From Chlorogloeopsis sp. ULAP01 (GTDB lineage Bacteria > Cyanobacteriota > Cyanobacteriia > Cyanobacteriales > Nostocaceae), in contig NZ_JAUDRH010000018.1 in the NCBI RefSeq assembly GCF_030381805.1, positions 146,333 to 210,332 of the forward strand: 64,000 nt of DNA. The letters are read 5' to 3'. The position numbers and the translations under genes were made by a program. How positions within the stretch are numbered: position 1 is the first letter of the stretch; each line of letters starts with the position of its first letter. Shown piece after piece: positions 17,045 to 25,826 of the stretch. The notes below the pieces were generated by a model, which worked only from the letters and a program-made list of their open reading frames with translations, searched no databases and was not told the DNA's origin.

Positions 17045-17246
17045 GATTAGATAGTTGTATAACTTGTCCTACTAATTATTTAAGCGTCTACCAAAAGTAT
17101 GGTAATTTTTTAGATTTTGTTAATTGCATCTAACTCATCAAACCTTTCCTAAGAAAGACGATTATCTTTCTTTTCTCTTCATAGCATCTAATTAGTTTAA
17201 CTTTTAACATTCTCTTTTGAGAACTTCCACCAAGAAGGAGGAAATA

Positions 17247-17342
17247 ATGAAGCTGAATATGATGTTGTTTTGGATAACACTATCGTTTGTGATTGTAGGA
17301 GCGATGGCGCTACTTCTCCAGCCTAGTATTGATTTTCATTGA
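17247..17342 (+). CDS. 31-aa single-span membrane peptide, coupled to the apocarotenoid oxygenase gene
   Basis: The frame begins at ATG 17247 after a near-ideal AAGGAGGAAATA site and encodes 31 residues: MKLN, then a hydrophobic span from about residue 5 to 24 (MMLFWITLSFVIVGAMALLL), ending PSIDFH. Its TGA (17340-17342) overlaps the ATG of the next gene as TGATG, a classic translational-coupling arrangement. It does not match the small PSII or cytochrome b6f subunits I know (PsbM, PsbT, PetN, PetL). It could be a small membrane protein or a leader peptide that loads ribosomes. Confidence 0.6.
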   Translation: MKLNMMLFWITLSFVIVGAMALLLQPSIDFH

Positions 17343-18853
17343 TGCTGCTCATGCAAACAACTAGATCCCAACAAGATTTTACCTCCTCTATATCCAAACC
17401 TTACACAATGGAGGACTGGCGGGGAGCTAACCGTTCCTTGACACAAGAATTTGACTATTGGATTGAAGATGTAGAAGGAGAAATTCCTACAGATATTAAC
17501 GGTACTCTATATCGTAATGGCCCTGGGCTACTAGATATCTTTGGTCGGCCTGTTCATCACCCTTTTGATGGAGATGGCATGGTGTGTGCGATTTCCTTCT
17601 CAAACGGACGTGCTCATTTTCGCAATCGCTTTGTGCGTACAGAAGGTTATTGTGCAGAACAAGCAGCAAGACGAATGCTGTATAGGGGAGTTTTTGGTAC
17701 TGAAAAACCGGGAGGCTGGCTGGCAAATGCTTTTGACTTGAGAAAGAAAAACGTTGCCAACACTAACATCATTTACTGGGGTGGAAAATTACTAGCCCTT
17801 TGGGAAGCTTCTCATCCTCATCGTCTGGAGCCGCAGACATTAGAGACTTTAGGCATCGAAACTCTAGATGGTTTGCTGAATAAAGATTCGCCCTTTGCAG
17901 CCCATCCGATGATAGATCCAGGCGATGCAAGTCGAGAACCACGCTTAGTCACCTTTGCTATCAAACCAGGCCCATTGACAACTATTATTGTTTATGAGCT
18001 AGATTTGACGGGTAAGGTTGTACAAAAACACGACCACAAAATCCCAGGCTTTGCCTTTATCCACGACTTTGCCATCACGCCTAACTATTGTCTGTTCTTT
18101 CAAAACCCTGTTTCTTTTAATCCTCTGCCCTATATATTGGGGTTTCGAGGTGCGGCAGAATGTATCAAATTTCAAGAGCAAAACCCGACGAAAATTTGGG
18201 TAATTCCTCGCGAGCCGTCACAATCAGCACAATGTATTCTTGCCGATCCCTGTTTTGTTTTCCATCATGCCAACGCCTTTGAGCAAGGTGAAGAAATCAT
18301 TGTAGATTCGATTTGTTACGAAACCTTTCCTGGTGTCGATCATAACCTTAATTATCAGGAAACTGATTTTGATAGCCGTCCTCCAGCACAACTTTGGCGT
18401 TTTCAAATTGATGTGAAAACGCAGACATCACTACGGCATCAAGTTGATAAACGTGCTTGTGAATTTCCGTTTATTCATCCCGCACTCATTGGTAAACATC
18501 ATCGTTGGATATTTTTAGCAGCTGCCCATCAACCAGAAGGAGATGCTCCCCAGCAAGCAATTATTAAAGTAAATCCGGAATCTGGCGAACAGCAATTTTG
18601 GAGTACGGCACCCAAGGGATTTGTGGGTGAACCTGTCTTTGTACCTCGTGCCTCCTATATTGAGACACAAGGGAGCGAAGATGATGGTTGGGTGTTTACA
18701 CTAGTTTATAACGCTGCTCATAACCGTACCGACGTGGTAATTCTAGATGGCAAGAATTTAGAAAAGGGGCCGATCGCCAATTTACATCTTAAACACCACA
18801 TCCCCTACGGATTGCATGGTAGCTTTACTTCTCAAGTGGAAGACAGTGATTAG
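17342..18853 (+). CDS. carotenoid oxygenase (apocarotenoid-15,15'-oxygenase type)
   Basis: 503-aa RPE65-family non-haem iron dioxygenase that cleaves carotenoid or apocarotenoid double bonds, forming retinal-type products in characterised cyanobacterial ACO enzymes. The four Fe-binding histidines are recognisable in AAHPMIDPG, AFIHDFAIT, CFVFHHANAF and PYGLHGSF. The early YRNGPG motif and FDGDGMVCAI are family hallmarks. The length fits (Synechocystis ACO is about 490 aa). ATG 17342 overlaps the stop of the small membrane peptide. A CDF transporter gene begins 3 nt after its stop. Confidence 0.93.
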   Translation: MLLMQTTRSQQDFTSSISKPYTMEDWRGANRSLTQEFDYWIEDVEGEIPTDINGTLYRNGPGLLDIFGRPVHHPFDGDGMVCAISFSNGRAHFRNRFVRTEGYCAEQAARRMLYRGVFGTEKPGGWLANAFDLRKKNVANTNIIYWGGKLLALWEASHPHRLEPQTLETLGIETLDGLLNKDSPFAAHPMIDPGDASREPRLVTFAIKPGPLTTIIVYELDLTGKVVQKHDHKIPGFAFIHDFAITPNYCLFFQNPVSFNPLPYILGFRGAAECIKFQEQNPTKIWVIPREPSQSAQCILADPCFVFHHANAFEQGEEIIVDSICYETFPGVDHNLNYQETDFDSRPPAQLWRFQIDVKTQTSLRHQVDKRACEFPFIHPALIGKHHRWIFLAAAHQPEGDAPQQAIIKVNPESGEQQFWSTAPKGFVGEPVFVPRASYIETQGSEDDGWVFTLVYNAAHNRTDVVILDGKNLEKGPIANLHLKHHIPYGLHGSFTSQVEDSD

Positions 18854-18856
18854 TTT

Positions 18857-19771
18857 ATGTCTGGCAGTCACAACCATAGTCATAGTCACAAACAGTTGAA
18901 TTACAATCGTGCCTTTGCGATCGGACTAATCCTTAATGCTGGATTTGTCATTGTAGAGGCAACCTACGGTTTTTTGTCTAACTCTTTGGCGCTTGTGGCT
19001 GATGCCGGACACAATTTAAGTGATGTTTTGGGGTTAGTGCTGGCTTGGGGAGCAAGTTTCCTGTCTCATCGCCCACCTACCCAACGCTACACCTATGGAC
19101 TCCGTCGTTCTTCGATTTTAGCTGCCCTGTTAAATGCTATTATCCTGCTGTTGGTAATGGGGGGAATTGGTTGGGAAGCAATTCGCCGCTTCAGCAATCC
19201 TAGCCCTATCCCCGGTAGCGTAGTTATAGGAGTGGCGATCGCAGGAGTGATCATCAACACGATCACTGCCTTAATGTTTCTTTCTGGTCGTAAACGAGAC
19301 ATCAATATCCGTGGTGCATTTTTACATATGGCTGCTGATGCTATGGTGTCTCTTGGTGTTGTCTTAGCAGGTGTTGCTATTTTGACAACAGGTTGGTTGT
19401 GGTTCGACCCTGCAATTAGTTTAATTGTGGTTGTAGTTGTTGTTATTAATAGCTGGCAACTTCTTTGGGAATCTCTTAACTTAGCACTCGATGCCGTTCC
19501 CATCGGCATTGAATTTCTTGCTGTTCGTACTTATTTGAGCGAACTACCAGGTGTAACAGAAGTTCATGATTTACATATTTGGGGAATGAGTTCTTCAGAA
19601 GTAGCTTTAACTGCCCATTTAGTGATACCAAATGGACATCCAGGAGATGCATTTTTGGCTAAGATTGTCCAAGAACTCCACGATAATTTTGGCATTGAAC
19701 ACACAACTATTCAATTAGAAATTGGCGATCCAAATAATCCTTGTGTTTTAGCTCCACATAACCTTGTTTAA
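18857..19771 (+). CDS. cation diffusion facilitator (Zn2+-type) transporter
   Basis: 304-aa CDF antiporter with a His-rich N terminus (GSHNHSHSHK) and six predicted membrane helices. The metal site uses HNLSD in helix 2 (DAGHNLSDVLG) and HMAAD in helix 5, the His/Asp pattern associated with Zn2+ (and Cd2+ or Co2+) transport. The cytoplasmic C-terminal domain has VHDLHIWGMSS and ends with HTTIQLE. It probably exports Zn2+ in exchange for H+. It lies 3 nt after the oxygenase gene and 4 nt before a membrane-protein gene, clearly within one operon. Confidence 0.93.
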   Translation: MSGSHNHSHSHKQLNYNRAFAIGLILNAGFVIVEATYGFLSNSLALVADAGHNLSDVLGLVLAWGASFLSHRPPTQRYTYGLRRSSILAALLNAIILLLVMGGIGWEAIRRFSNPSPIPGSVVIGVAIAGVIINTITALMFLSGRKRDINIRGAFLHMAADAMVSLGVVLAGVAILTTGWLWFDPAISLIVVVVVVINSWQLLWESLNLALDAVPIGIEFLAVRTYLSELPGVTEVHDLHIWGMSSSEVALTAHLVIPNGHPGDAFLAKIVQELHDNFGIEHTTIQLEIGDPNNPCVLAPHNLV

Positions 19772-19775
19772 GTTT

Positions 19776-20477
19776 ATGGTTATTAGAAAGATTATTCTTT
19801 GGGTAATTTGGTTGGGATTTGTCGCCTACACTCTTTGGTTAGCTCCCCTAGATCAAGCTGACACCTGGCCTTTAGGATGGAAATTGTTAACACTCCAATG
19901 GGGTAAACTCAATACTTTTATCTCGGTGATTTTTACTTTGATGGGGGTTTGGCCGATGATTTACGGCGCGATGATGTTTGCTGATGGCAGAATTCAAAAC
20001 TTTCGCGTTTGGCCATATTTCCTCGGCTCAAACTTTACTGGAGTAATTTGCCTTTTACCATATTTAATTTTCCGCAAATCTAATCAAGAATTTTATGGAA
20101 AAATAGATAAATGGCTGCGATTTTTTGACCGACGTTCAACAGGATTTTTTCTTTTAGTTGGTACTATTGCTCTCTTAGTTTATGCAGTCACAACTGGAGA
20201 TTGGCAGGACTACATTCGTCAATTTCAGACTAGGCATTTTGTACATTTGATTAGTATCGACTTTTGTTTGATGTGTCTGATATTCCCCATCACCTCTTTA
20301 TTTGAGGATGACATGGCACGTAGAGGAATTAAAGATACTCGCATTTTTTGGGTGGTGGCACTCTTACCTTTGTTTGGCCCATTATTTTACCTTTGCTTGC
20401 GTCCACCTTTAATGGAAACTCTAGAAGAATCAAAAAATACCGAAATAAAAAATAAATTTGCTCCCTCAGGTGTTTAG
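19776..20477 (+). CDS. conserved membrane protein, unknown function
   Basis: 233-aa protein with about six hydrophobic segments (near residues 5-22, 45-65, 82-100, 118-137, 155-173, 188-205). A polar loop FRKSNQEFYGKIDKW lies in the middle and FEDDMARRGIKD precedes the last helix. I do not recognise the family. ATG 19776, 4 nt after the CDF stop, is preferred over an overlapping TTG at 19764. Position at the end of the apocarotenoid/CDF operon suggests a linked role, but nothing in the sequence shows which. Confidence 0.75.
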   Translation: MVIRKIILWVIWLGFVAYTLWLAPLDQADTWPLGWKLLTLQWGKLNTFISVIFTLMGVWPMIYGAMMFADGRIQNFRVWPYFLGSNFTGVICLLPYLIFRKSNQEFYGKIDKWLRFFDRRSTGFFLLVGTIALLVYAVTTGDWQDYIRQFQTRHFVHLISIDFCLMCLIFPITSLFEDDMARRGIKDTRIFWVVALLPLFGPLFYLCLRPPLMETLEESKNTEIKNKFAPSGV

Positions 20478-20807
20478 TAATTAAAGCAAAGTATAGACAA
20501 AAGAAGGGTATTAGGTACTGGTGATAGGGTATCAAGAATTGGGTACAAAAGAGGACAGGGGGACACACACAGAGAGATTTCCCTACATCTCTCCTTAGCA
20601 CCTCTTCCTAATCCTAATCCTTATTACTTGTTTCGATTGAGAAATTATTTATACAAGTTCCTGCCGAAAAATGAGGAGGAATTGAGATTAATTAAATTCC
20701 TACCAACGGGTAAGTCCTATCTATGCTTCCAGAAAGAGGATAACACGTCTTTTATTTTTTACGATAGATTCAAGTTTAATTTAAGATTAAATAATCGGAG
20801 TGGACTG
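20478..20807. other. intergenic spacer with low-complexity repeats
   Basis: It begins with tandem-like GGTATTAGGTACTGGTGATAG sequence and a TCCTAATCC run. An open frame from a TTG at 20628 runs into the ChaB gene, but its first 60 codons look non-coding: no similarity, and the hydrophilic ChaB start has its own ATG. Confidence 0.5.
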
Positions 20808-21164
20808 ATGACTTATAACAATATAGAACAATCATCTGAAGAAAATAGAAGTAACAATGTAGAGCAATTGCAGCAAGAAAGCCAAAGTAACAACACAGAA
20901 GAATTACAACAGGAAAGTAGAAGCAACAATCAACAGGAATTGCCAGAAGAAATCAGAGGAGAAAACTTGCCTCAAGAAGCTCAACAAATTTATGTTGCTG
21001 CTCTCAAAGCTGCAAAAAGTGACGGTATCAGTGAAGAGGGCGCTCGTCAAATAGCTTTGAATAGCGTCCACGAGATGTTTGAAAAAGGTTTAGATGGTCA
21101 ATGGTATGCCAAAGGTGAAGTTACCGCTCAACATCACAAAGCTGTAACCTCTGGCGGTAACTAA
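20808..21164 (+). CDS. ChaB-domain protein with an Asn/Gln-rich repeat N terminus
   Basis: 118 aa. The C-terminal half (from about residue 58) is a ChaB domain: LPQEAQQIYVAALKAA, then a GISEEGARQIALNSVH stretch ending in a typical WYAKGE. The N-terminal half consists of imperfect 11- to 12-residue repeats of the type EESRSNNxEQLQQ, acidic and Gln/Asn rich, probably disordered. ATG 20808 has CGGAGTGG upstream and is chosen over the far upstream TTG. ChaB was named as a cation-transport regulator, but its role is poorly established. A terminator follows. Confidence 0.85.
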   Translation: MTYNNIEQSSEENRSNNVEQLQQESQSNNTEELQQESRSNNQQELPEEIRGENLPQEAQQIYVAALKAAKSDGISEEGARQIALNSVHEMFEKGLDGQWYAKGEVTAQHHKAVTSGGN

Positions 21165-21191
21165 ATTTATTATAAATATATGTTAGATTTG

Positions 21192-21230
21192 AAGCGGTTT
21201 GTGATTTATACAAGCCGCTTTTTAATTATT
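21192..21230 (+). terminator. Rho-independent terminator after the ChaB gene
   Basis: Stem AAGCGG(TTTGT)...(ACAAG)CCGCTT followed by TTTTAATTATTTT, 28 nt after the ChaB stop. Confidence 0.8.
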
Positions 21231-21318
21231 TTCATAGTAAGTCTTAAGTGAGTACAAAAATTGACTAGATAAATACTAATTTTGTCTATTTTGCGGGTTA
21301 ATTCAGGATTTTAAGCTT

Positions 21319-22176
21319 ATGGATTCGGCAGATAATTATATTGAAGAACAACACAATGATCCAAGAAGTACTGAAGAGTTAATCAAAATTGCACTGGCAC
21401 AAGAGAATGAATATACTTTTAGAGATATTGTCAGTGTTTTACATTTCCGTGGTAGCTTAGAAGTATTTGAAGCAGCATCGAGGTTATGTAAAAGTCAAAA
21501 CCCTAAGGAAAGAGAGTTAGGGGTTGATATATTAGGACAGCTAGGAATACCAAAAAGGTCTTTTCCTTATGAATCAGTGAATATACTTCTCCAACTGCTT
21601 GAGAAAGAAGAAGATACTGAAGTTCTCGGTGCGATTGGAGTTGCTTTAGGTCATCTTAAGGATTCTAGAGGGATAAAACCATTAGTTAAATTAAAAAATC
21701 ATTCTAGTGCCAATGTCCGTTTTGGTGTCGTTTTTGGCTTACTATCCCAAACAGATGAGCTAGCAATTAATACGCTAATTGATTTATCGACAGACGAAGA
21801 TGCGGATGTGAGAAATTGGGCCACTTTTGGATTAGGCTCAATGATAGAAATAAATACACCAGCTATTAGGAATGCTTTGTTTAAACGTCTCATAGATGAG
21901 AAGAATAAAACTGAAACTGAAAGTGAAATTCGTGGAGAAGCATTACTAGGTTTAGCGATCAGACGAGATGAAAGAGTCGTAAATTTATTAATAGAAGAGC
22001 TTACTTCTAACTGGGTTGGTAAATTAGCTGTAGAAGCAGCAAAAGAAGTTGGAGACTCAAGATTATATACAGTTTTAATACGCTTGAAAGAGTGGTGGAA
22101 TATGGATAATAACCTATTGGCAGAGGCTATTGACAATTGCAAACCAGAAAAATTAGATCATAGAGATGCTCTTTGA
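21319..22176 (+). CDS. HEAT-repeat (PBS-lyase-like) protein
   Basis: 285-aa all-helical protein with about six HEAT motifs. Examples are RELGVDILGQLG, TEVLGAIGVALGHLKDSRGI, ANVRFGVVFGLL, ADVRNWATFGLGS and EIRGEALLGLAIRRDERVV. Such proteins are protein-binding scaffolds; some join bilins to phycobiliproteins, but the Glu/Arg pattern here does not identify a lyase. The last 11 bp overlap the start of an acetyltransferase gene, so the two are translated as a pair. Confidence 0.85.
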   Translation: MDSADNYIEEQHNDPRSTEELIKIALAQENEYTFRDIVSVLHFRGSLEVFEAASRLCKSQNPKERELGVDILGQLGIPKRSFPYESVNILLQLLEKEEDTEVLGAIGVALGHLKDSRGIKPLVKLKNHSSANVRFGVVFGLLSQTDELAINTLIDLSTDEDADVRNWATFGLGSMIEINTPAIRNALFKRLIDEKNKTETESEIRGEALLGLAIRRDERVVNLLIEELTSNWVGKLAVEAAKEVGDSRLYTVLIRLKEWWNMDNNLLAEAIDNCKPEKLDHRDAL

Positions 22177-22738
22177 AAAGGACGGAATTAGCATTCACCT
22201 TATGCAAGAAGATATCCATGATTATCAATTAATGGCGAAATGGCTAACTGATGAAAAAGTATTGGAATTTTATGAAGGTAGAGATAATCCTTTTCCATTA
22301 GAAAGAATTATAGAAACATACCAACCTTTAGTTAGAGGATACGATCCAGTTGTACCTTGTCTGTTCTACTATCAAAATATCCCCATTGGTTACATACAGT
22401 ATTATTCAGTTAATGACTTACCTGAAACCGACAGGCAAAAGTATTGTCTGGAAAATACTGATTTTATCTACGGTATTGATTTATTTATAGGCGAAAGCAC
22501 CTGTTGGAATAAAGGAATTGGCACGAAAGTTGTGTCAGGAATTGTAGACTATCTTTTTGAGCAATTACAAGCTGTTAAAGTAGTTATAGATCCAGATGTG
22601 AAGAATATTCGCGCTATTCGTTGCTATGAGAAATGCGGTTTCATAAAAGTAAAGCTTTTGCCAAAACATGAACTGCACGAAGGGAAATACCAGGATAACT
22701 GGTTGATGGTAATAGAGCGAAAGAAATCATTACACTGA
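22166..22738 (+). CDS. GNAT acetyltransferase resembling aminoglycoside AAC(6') enzymes
   Basis: 190-aa acetyltransferase. WLTDEKVLEFYEGRDNPFPL, YYQNIPIGYIQYY and the acetyl-CoA segment NKGIGTKVVSGIVDYLF, followed by VVIDPDVKNIRAIRCYEKCG, align in order with AAC(6')-Ib-type and RimJ-like enzymes. Whether it acetylates an aminoglycoside, another small molecule or a protein is unknown. The ATG lies inside the end of the HEAT gene (11-bp overlap), so it is coupled to it and may act on or with the HEAT protein. Confidence 0.85.
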   Translation: MLFEKDGISIHLMQEDIHDYQLMAKWLTDEKVLEFYEGRDNPFPLERIIETYQPLVRGYDPVVPCLFYYQNIPIGYIQYYSVNDLPETDRQKYCLENTDFIYGIDLFIGESTCWNKGIGTKVVSGIVDYLFEQLQAVKVVIDPDVKNIRAIRCYEKCGFIKVKLLPKHELHEGKYQDNWLMVIERKKSLH

Positions 22739-22777
22739 TAGAAGTTGCCCTACTGGGATTGACTGCCCATTAGACAC

Positions 22778-23971
22778 ATGACCGAACAAAGAGCTAGAAT
22801 TTGTATCCTGGGTGGAGGCTTTGGTGGTCTCTACACCGCCTTACGGTTAAGCCAGTTACCTTGGCAACCGTTGTCAAAACCTGAAATAGTTTTGGTAGAT
22901 CAAAGCGATCGCTTTGTTTTTTCTCCCCTCCTCTACGAACTACTGACTGGGGAACTACAATCTTGGGAAATTGCCCCTCCCTTTGAAGAACTTTTACAAG
23001 ACACAGGTGTGCGTTTTTATCAGGCTACTGTGTCGGGAATTGATATATATCAACGCCAAGTACACTTACACGATGGGCCAGCAATCAATTATGATCGTCT
23101 GGTGCTGGCGCTGGGTGGCGAAACACCCCTAGATATCGTGCCAGGAGCTACAGCTTATGCATACACATTCCGAACTATTACAGATGCGTATCGTTTAGAA
23201 GAACGCCTGCGAGTATTGGAAGAATCAGATGCAGATAAAATTCGAGTAGCAATTGTTGGCGGTGGTTATAGTGGTGTTGAACTAGCTTGTAAATTAGCAG
23301 ACAGACTGGGGCAAAAAGGACGTTTTCGATTAATTGAATTGACAGATCAAATTTTGCGTACTTCTCCAGAGTTTAATCGCCAAGCAGCAAAAAAAGCCTT
23401 GGATGAACAAGGTGTATTTATTGACTTGGAAACCAAGGTAGTATCAATGGGGCAAGATACTATTTCCTTAGAATATAAGGGTCAAGTAGATATTATTCCC
23501 GTAGATTTAGTCATTTGGACAGTAGGAACACAAGTTGCACCTGTAGTACGAAATCTTGGTCTTAAACAGAATCAACGTGGGCAAATTACCACTACACCCA
23601 CTTTACAAGTCCTTGATCATCCAGAAATTTTTGCTTTAGGAGATTTAGCAGACTGTCGAGATGCAGAAGGACAGCAAGTACCTGCTACTGCTCAAGCAGC
23701 TTTTCAACAAGCCGATTATGCTGGTTGGAATGTTTGGGCAAGCCTAAGCGATCGCCCCTTACTTCCTTTGCGCTATCAGCACTTAGGTGAGATGATGACA
23801 CTAGGGATAGATAGTGCTACCTTCAGTGGTTTGGGCATCACTTTGGAAGGGACTTTAGCTTATATAGCTCGTCGTCTAGCCTATCTCTATCGCTTACCGA
23901 CTTTAGATCATAAACTTAAAGTTGGTTTTAACTGGTTAGCTCGTCCTATTATAGAGACACTCTCAAAATAA
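22778..23971 (+). CDS. ndbB: type II NAD(P)H dehydrogenase, NdbB/NDC1-like (demethylphylloquinone reductase)
   Basis: 397-aa two-Rossmann flavoprotein. The FAD site is ICILGGGFGGLYTALRL at residue 8. The NAD(P) site is VAIVGGGYSGVELACKLADR at about residue 158. The second FAD contact is IFALGDLADC. LVDQSDRFVFSPLLYELLTG and EIAPPFEELL are as I recall for the cyanobacterial NdbB/plant NDC1 group, which reduces demethylphylloquinone before its methylation. No transmembrane helix is present; the C terminus (residues 365-397) is amphipathic. It stands alone. The subgroup call is from recall, the NDH-2 fold is certain. Confidence 0.8.
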   Translation: MTEQRARICILGGGFGGLYTALRLSQLPWQPLSKPEIVLVDQSDRFVFSPLLYELLTGELQSWEIAPPFEELLQDTGVRFYQATVSGIDIYQRQVHLHDGPAINYDRLVLALGGETPLDIVPGATAYAYTFRTITDAYRLEERLRVLEESDADKIRVAIVGGGYSGVELACKLADRLGQKGRFRLIELTDQILRTSPEFNRQAAKKALDEQGVFIDLETKVVSMGQDTISLEYKGQVDIIPVDLVIWTVGTQVAPVVRNLGLKQNQRGQITTTPTLQVLDHPEIFALGDLADCRDAEGQQVPATAQAAFQQADYAGWNVWASLSDRPLLPLRYQHLGEMMTLGIDSATFSGLGITLEGTLAYIARRLAYLYRLPTLDHKLKVGFNWLARPIIETLSK

Positions 23972-24184
23972 ATTTAAGTAACTGAGTGTAGATAAACATA
24001 ATCTACGAGGCTCGTTAGTAGTTAGTAGAGGCAAACGACCGAAAGGCCGTATATTTAGTTGGTTGTTAATTATCACCCACTATCCACTCTCTACTATCCA
24101 CTAACAGTCACCACGAGAAATGTGTTGATTTCTGCCGCCGAATGTAAGTAGCTAAAATCCAAAATCCAAAGTTGTCAAAGGTTG

Positions 24185-24832
24185 ATGAAACGACCGAAAG
24201 TTATTTTTTTAGATGCTGTTGGCACACTCTTCAACGTTAAGGGCAGTGTGGGTGAGGTTTATAGTCAATTAGCACAGGAATTTGGCGTCGAAGTTTCAGC
24301 CGAAATTTTGAATAAAACATTCATCTCTAGCTTTAAAGCTGCACCGCCACCTGTATTTCCAAATACACAAGAGCAAGATATTCTCCAGTACGAGTTTGAT
24401 TGGTGGTTGAATATAGCCTCTAAAACCTTTGAGCAAGCAGGTGTTTTAGACAAATTTTCCGACTTTTCGGCTTTTTTTAGCGAAATTTACATCCACTTTG
24501 GCACTGCCGAACCGTGGTTTTTGTATACCGATGTTTTACCAGCATTGACAAACTGGCGGCAGATGGGAATCGAATTAGGAATAGTATCGAATTTTGATTC
24601 TCGCCTTTATTCAGTATTGCAGGCTTTAGAACTGAGAGATTTTTTCAGTTCTATAACTATTTCTACCCAAGCAGGTGCCGCTAAACCCGATCCCAAAATT
24701 TTTACAATCGCCTTAGAAAAACATAACTGCCCCCCTGCCGCAGCATGGCACATTGGGGACAGTTTTACAGAAGATTATCACGGAGCAAAGGCAGCAGGAT
24801 TAAGAGGCATTTGGATTAACCGTGAAAGTTAG
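24185..24832 (+). CDS. HAD-superfamily (subfamily IA) hydrolase
   Basis: 215-aa phosphatase-like protein. Motif I is FLDAVGTLF, in which the usual second Asp (DxD) is Val, as in some HAD-IA proteins. Motif II lies in LGIVSNFDSR, motif III Lys in AGAAKPDPKIF and motif IV in WHIGDSFTEDYHGAKAAG. With the second Asp replaced, the catalytic class is uncertain. ATG 24185 is used; a TTG directly precedes it. The 210-bp spacer upstream (23972-24184) has only short repeats of the TAGTTAGTAG type. Confidence 0.85.
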   Translation: MKRPKVIFLDAVGTLFNVKGSVGEVYSQLAQEFGVEVSAEILNKTFISSFKAAPPPVFPNTQEQDILQYEFDWWLNIASKTFEQAGVLDKFSDFSAFFSEIYIHFGTAEPWFLYTDVLPALTNWRQMGIELGIVSNFDSRLYSVLQALELRDFFSSITISTQAGAAKPDPKIFTIALEKHNCPPAAAWHIGDSFTEDYHGAKAAGLRGIWINRES

Positions 24833-24880
24833 TAATCAGTAGCTATTAGCCATTAGCTATTAGCTATTAACAATTAACCT

Positions 24881-25279
24881 TTAAACCAACTGCTTTGCTT
24901 CTTCTTCTAGTAGCTGAATCAGGTGTTGATTTCCTTGTTCTTTGGCTACTTGCAAGCGATGTTCCAAATTACGTTGGATATGTACCAGATGAGTTCTTGC
25001 TAAATCCTCAGTCAATTTTTTGCGTTTGGTGACGGTTGCTTCAGTTTTAGTAGCAGTACGCTGTTTCCGGTGCGTCATCGCTTCTACGTCTAGCGGATCG
25101 CCAATATGATAAGGAACACTACGATACTTCAACTCAGCTACTGGTTGAGGTACGGGAATATGTCTGGGATAACGACGCTCCCAAGTTGCACCACGGTACT
25201 TACCACCAACTTCTTCTGGGGTTAGTTCCACGGTTAAAGGATTGTGTTCATAATCAACACCGCGATAAGTAAGTTTCAT
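24881..25279 (-). CDS. DUF4278 domain protein
   Basis: 132-aa cyanobacterial protein with two copies of the DUF4278 pattern: MKLTYRGVDYEHNP at the start, then GKYRGATWERRYP, and a second YRSVPYHIGDP near residue 52. The C-terminal third is charged and helical (LEHRLQVAKEQGNQHLIQLL). Function unknown. Monocistronic. Confidence 0.85.
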   Translation of the reverse strand: MKLTYRGVDYEHNPLTVELTPEEVGGKYRGATWERRYPRHIPVPQPVAELKYRSVPYHIGDPLDVEAMTHRKQRTATKTEATVTKRKKLTEDLARTHLVHIQRNLEHRLQVAKEQGNQHLIQLLEEEAKQLV

Positions 25280-25826
25280 CTGCTTCGCCTCGCTTTAAAT
25301 TTGTTGCTGCTTCTATTGGAATTAAATGAGGCGCGTTCCTTCAGGATTTCTCCTTACTTCCGTCTTCTGAACTGAGTTTCATACCAAATAATATTCACAG
25401 GTGTTCAAAGCAAAGCTATGTTTACAGCCTGATACTCTTCGCCTGGAAGTATTATGTAGACTCTCTCATTTCAGGAGATGAACGATTTTTCTGTATCTAT
25501 TGTAACCATTTTTTTGTAATGTCAATAAATTATAACTAAAATTTGAGAACTAGCACCTCTGTTCTAAGTCTTACTTCTTCTGGCAGAAGCGATCGCCCTT
25601 TGAGGCTCACTGAGAAGAAGAGGAGGAGATTGGGGGAGGAAGAGATGAGGAAGATAGGGAGGATGGGGAAGAATTTACTCTTACACTTTCTCAACTCTCT
25701 CAACTCCTTGTCCCCTTATCCTAATTCCCTTCTGCCCTCTCTCTGCCTACCTGCGCTCTTGCAGCGACTTCTGCAAGTAGACGCGGAGCGGCGACTGCCT
25801 CCTGCCTTCTACTTAATGCCTGCGCT
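25280..25826. other. repeat-bearing intergenic region
   Basis: No gene. An open frame covering 25543-25878 is purine-rich repeat DNA with no coding character. It holds the 25612-25684 dispersed repeat and a CTGCCTCCTGCCTTC-type run next to the moeA 3' end. Confidence 0.6.
25612..25684. repeat. dispersed purine-rich repeat, inverted partner at 44648-44709
   Basis: The sequence from AGAAGAAGAGGAGGAGATTG to AAGAATTTACTCTTAC is the approximate reverse complement of 44648-44709, including the unusual TAAGAGTAAATTCTTCCCC end. Confidence 0.75.

Noticed and set aside
20628..20807. 60-codon N-terminal extension of the ChaB protein from a TTG
   Set aside because: No ribosome-binding site and no family similarity. 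ATG 20808 with an upstream GGAG is better.
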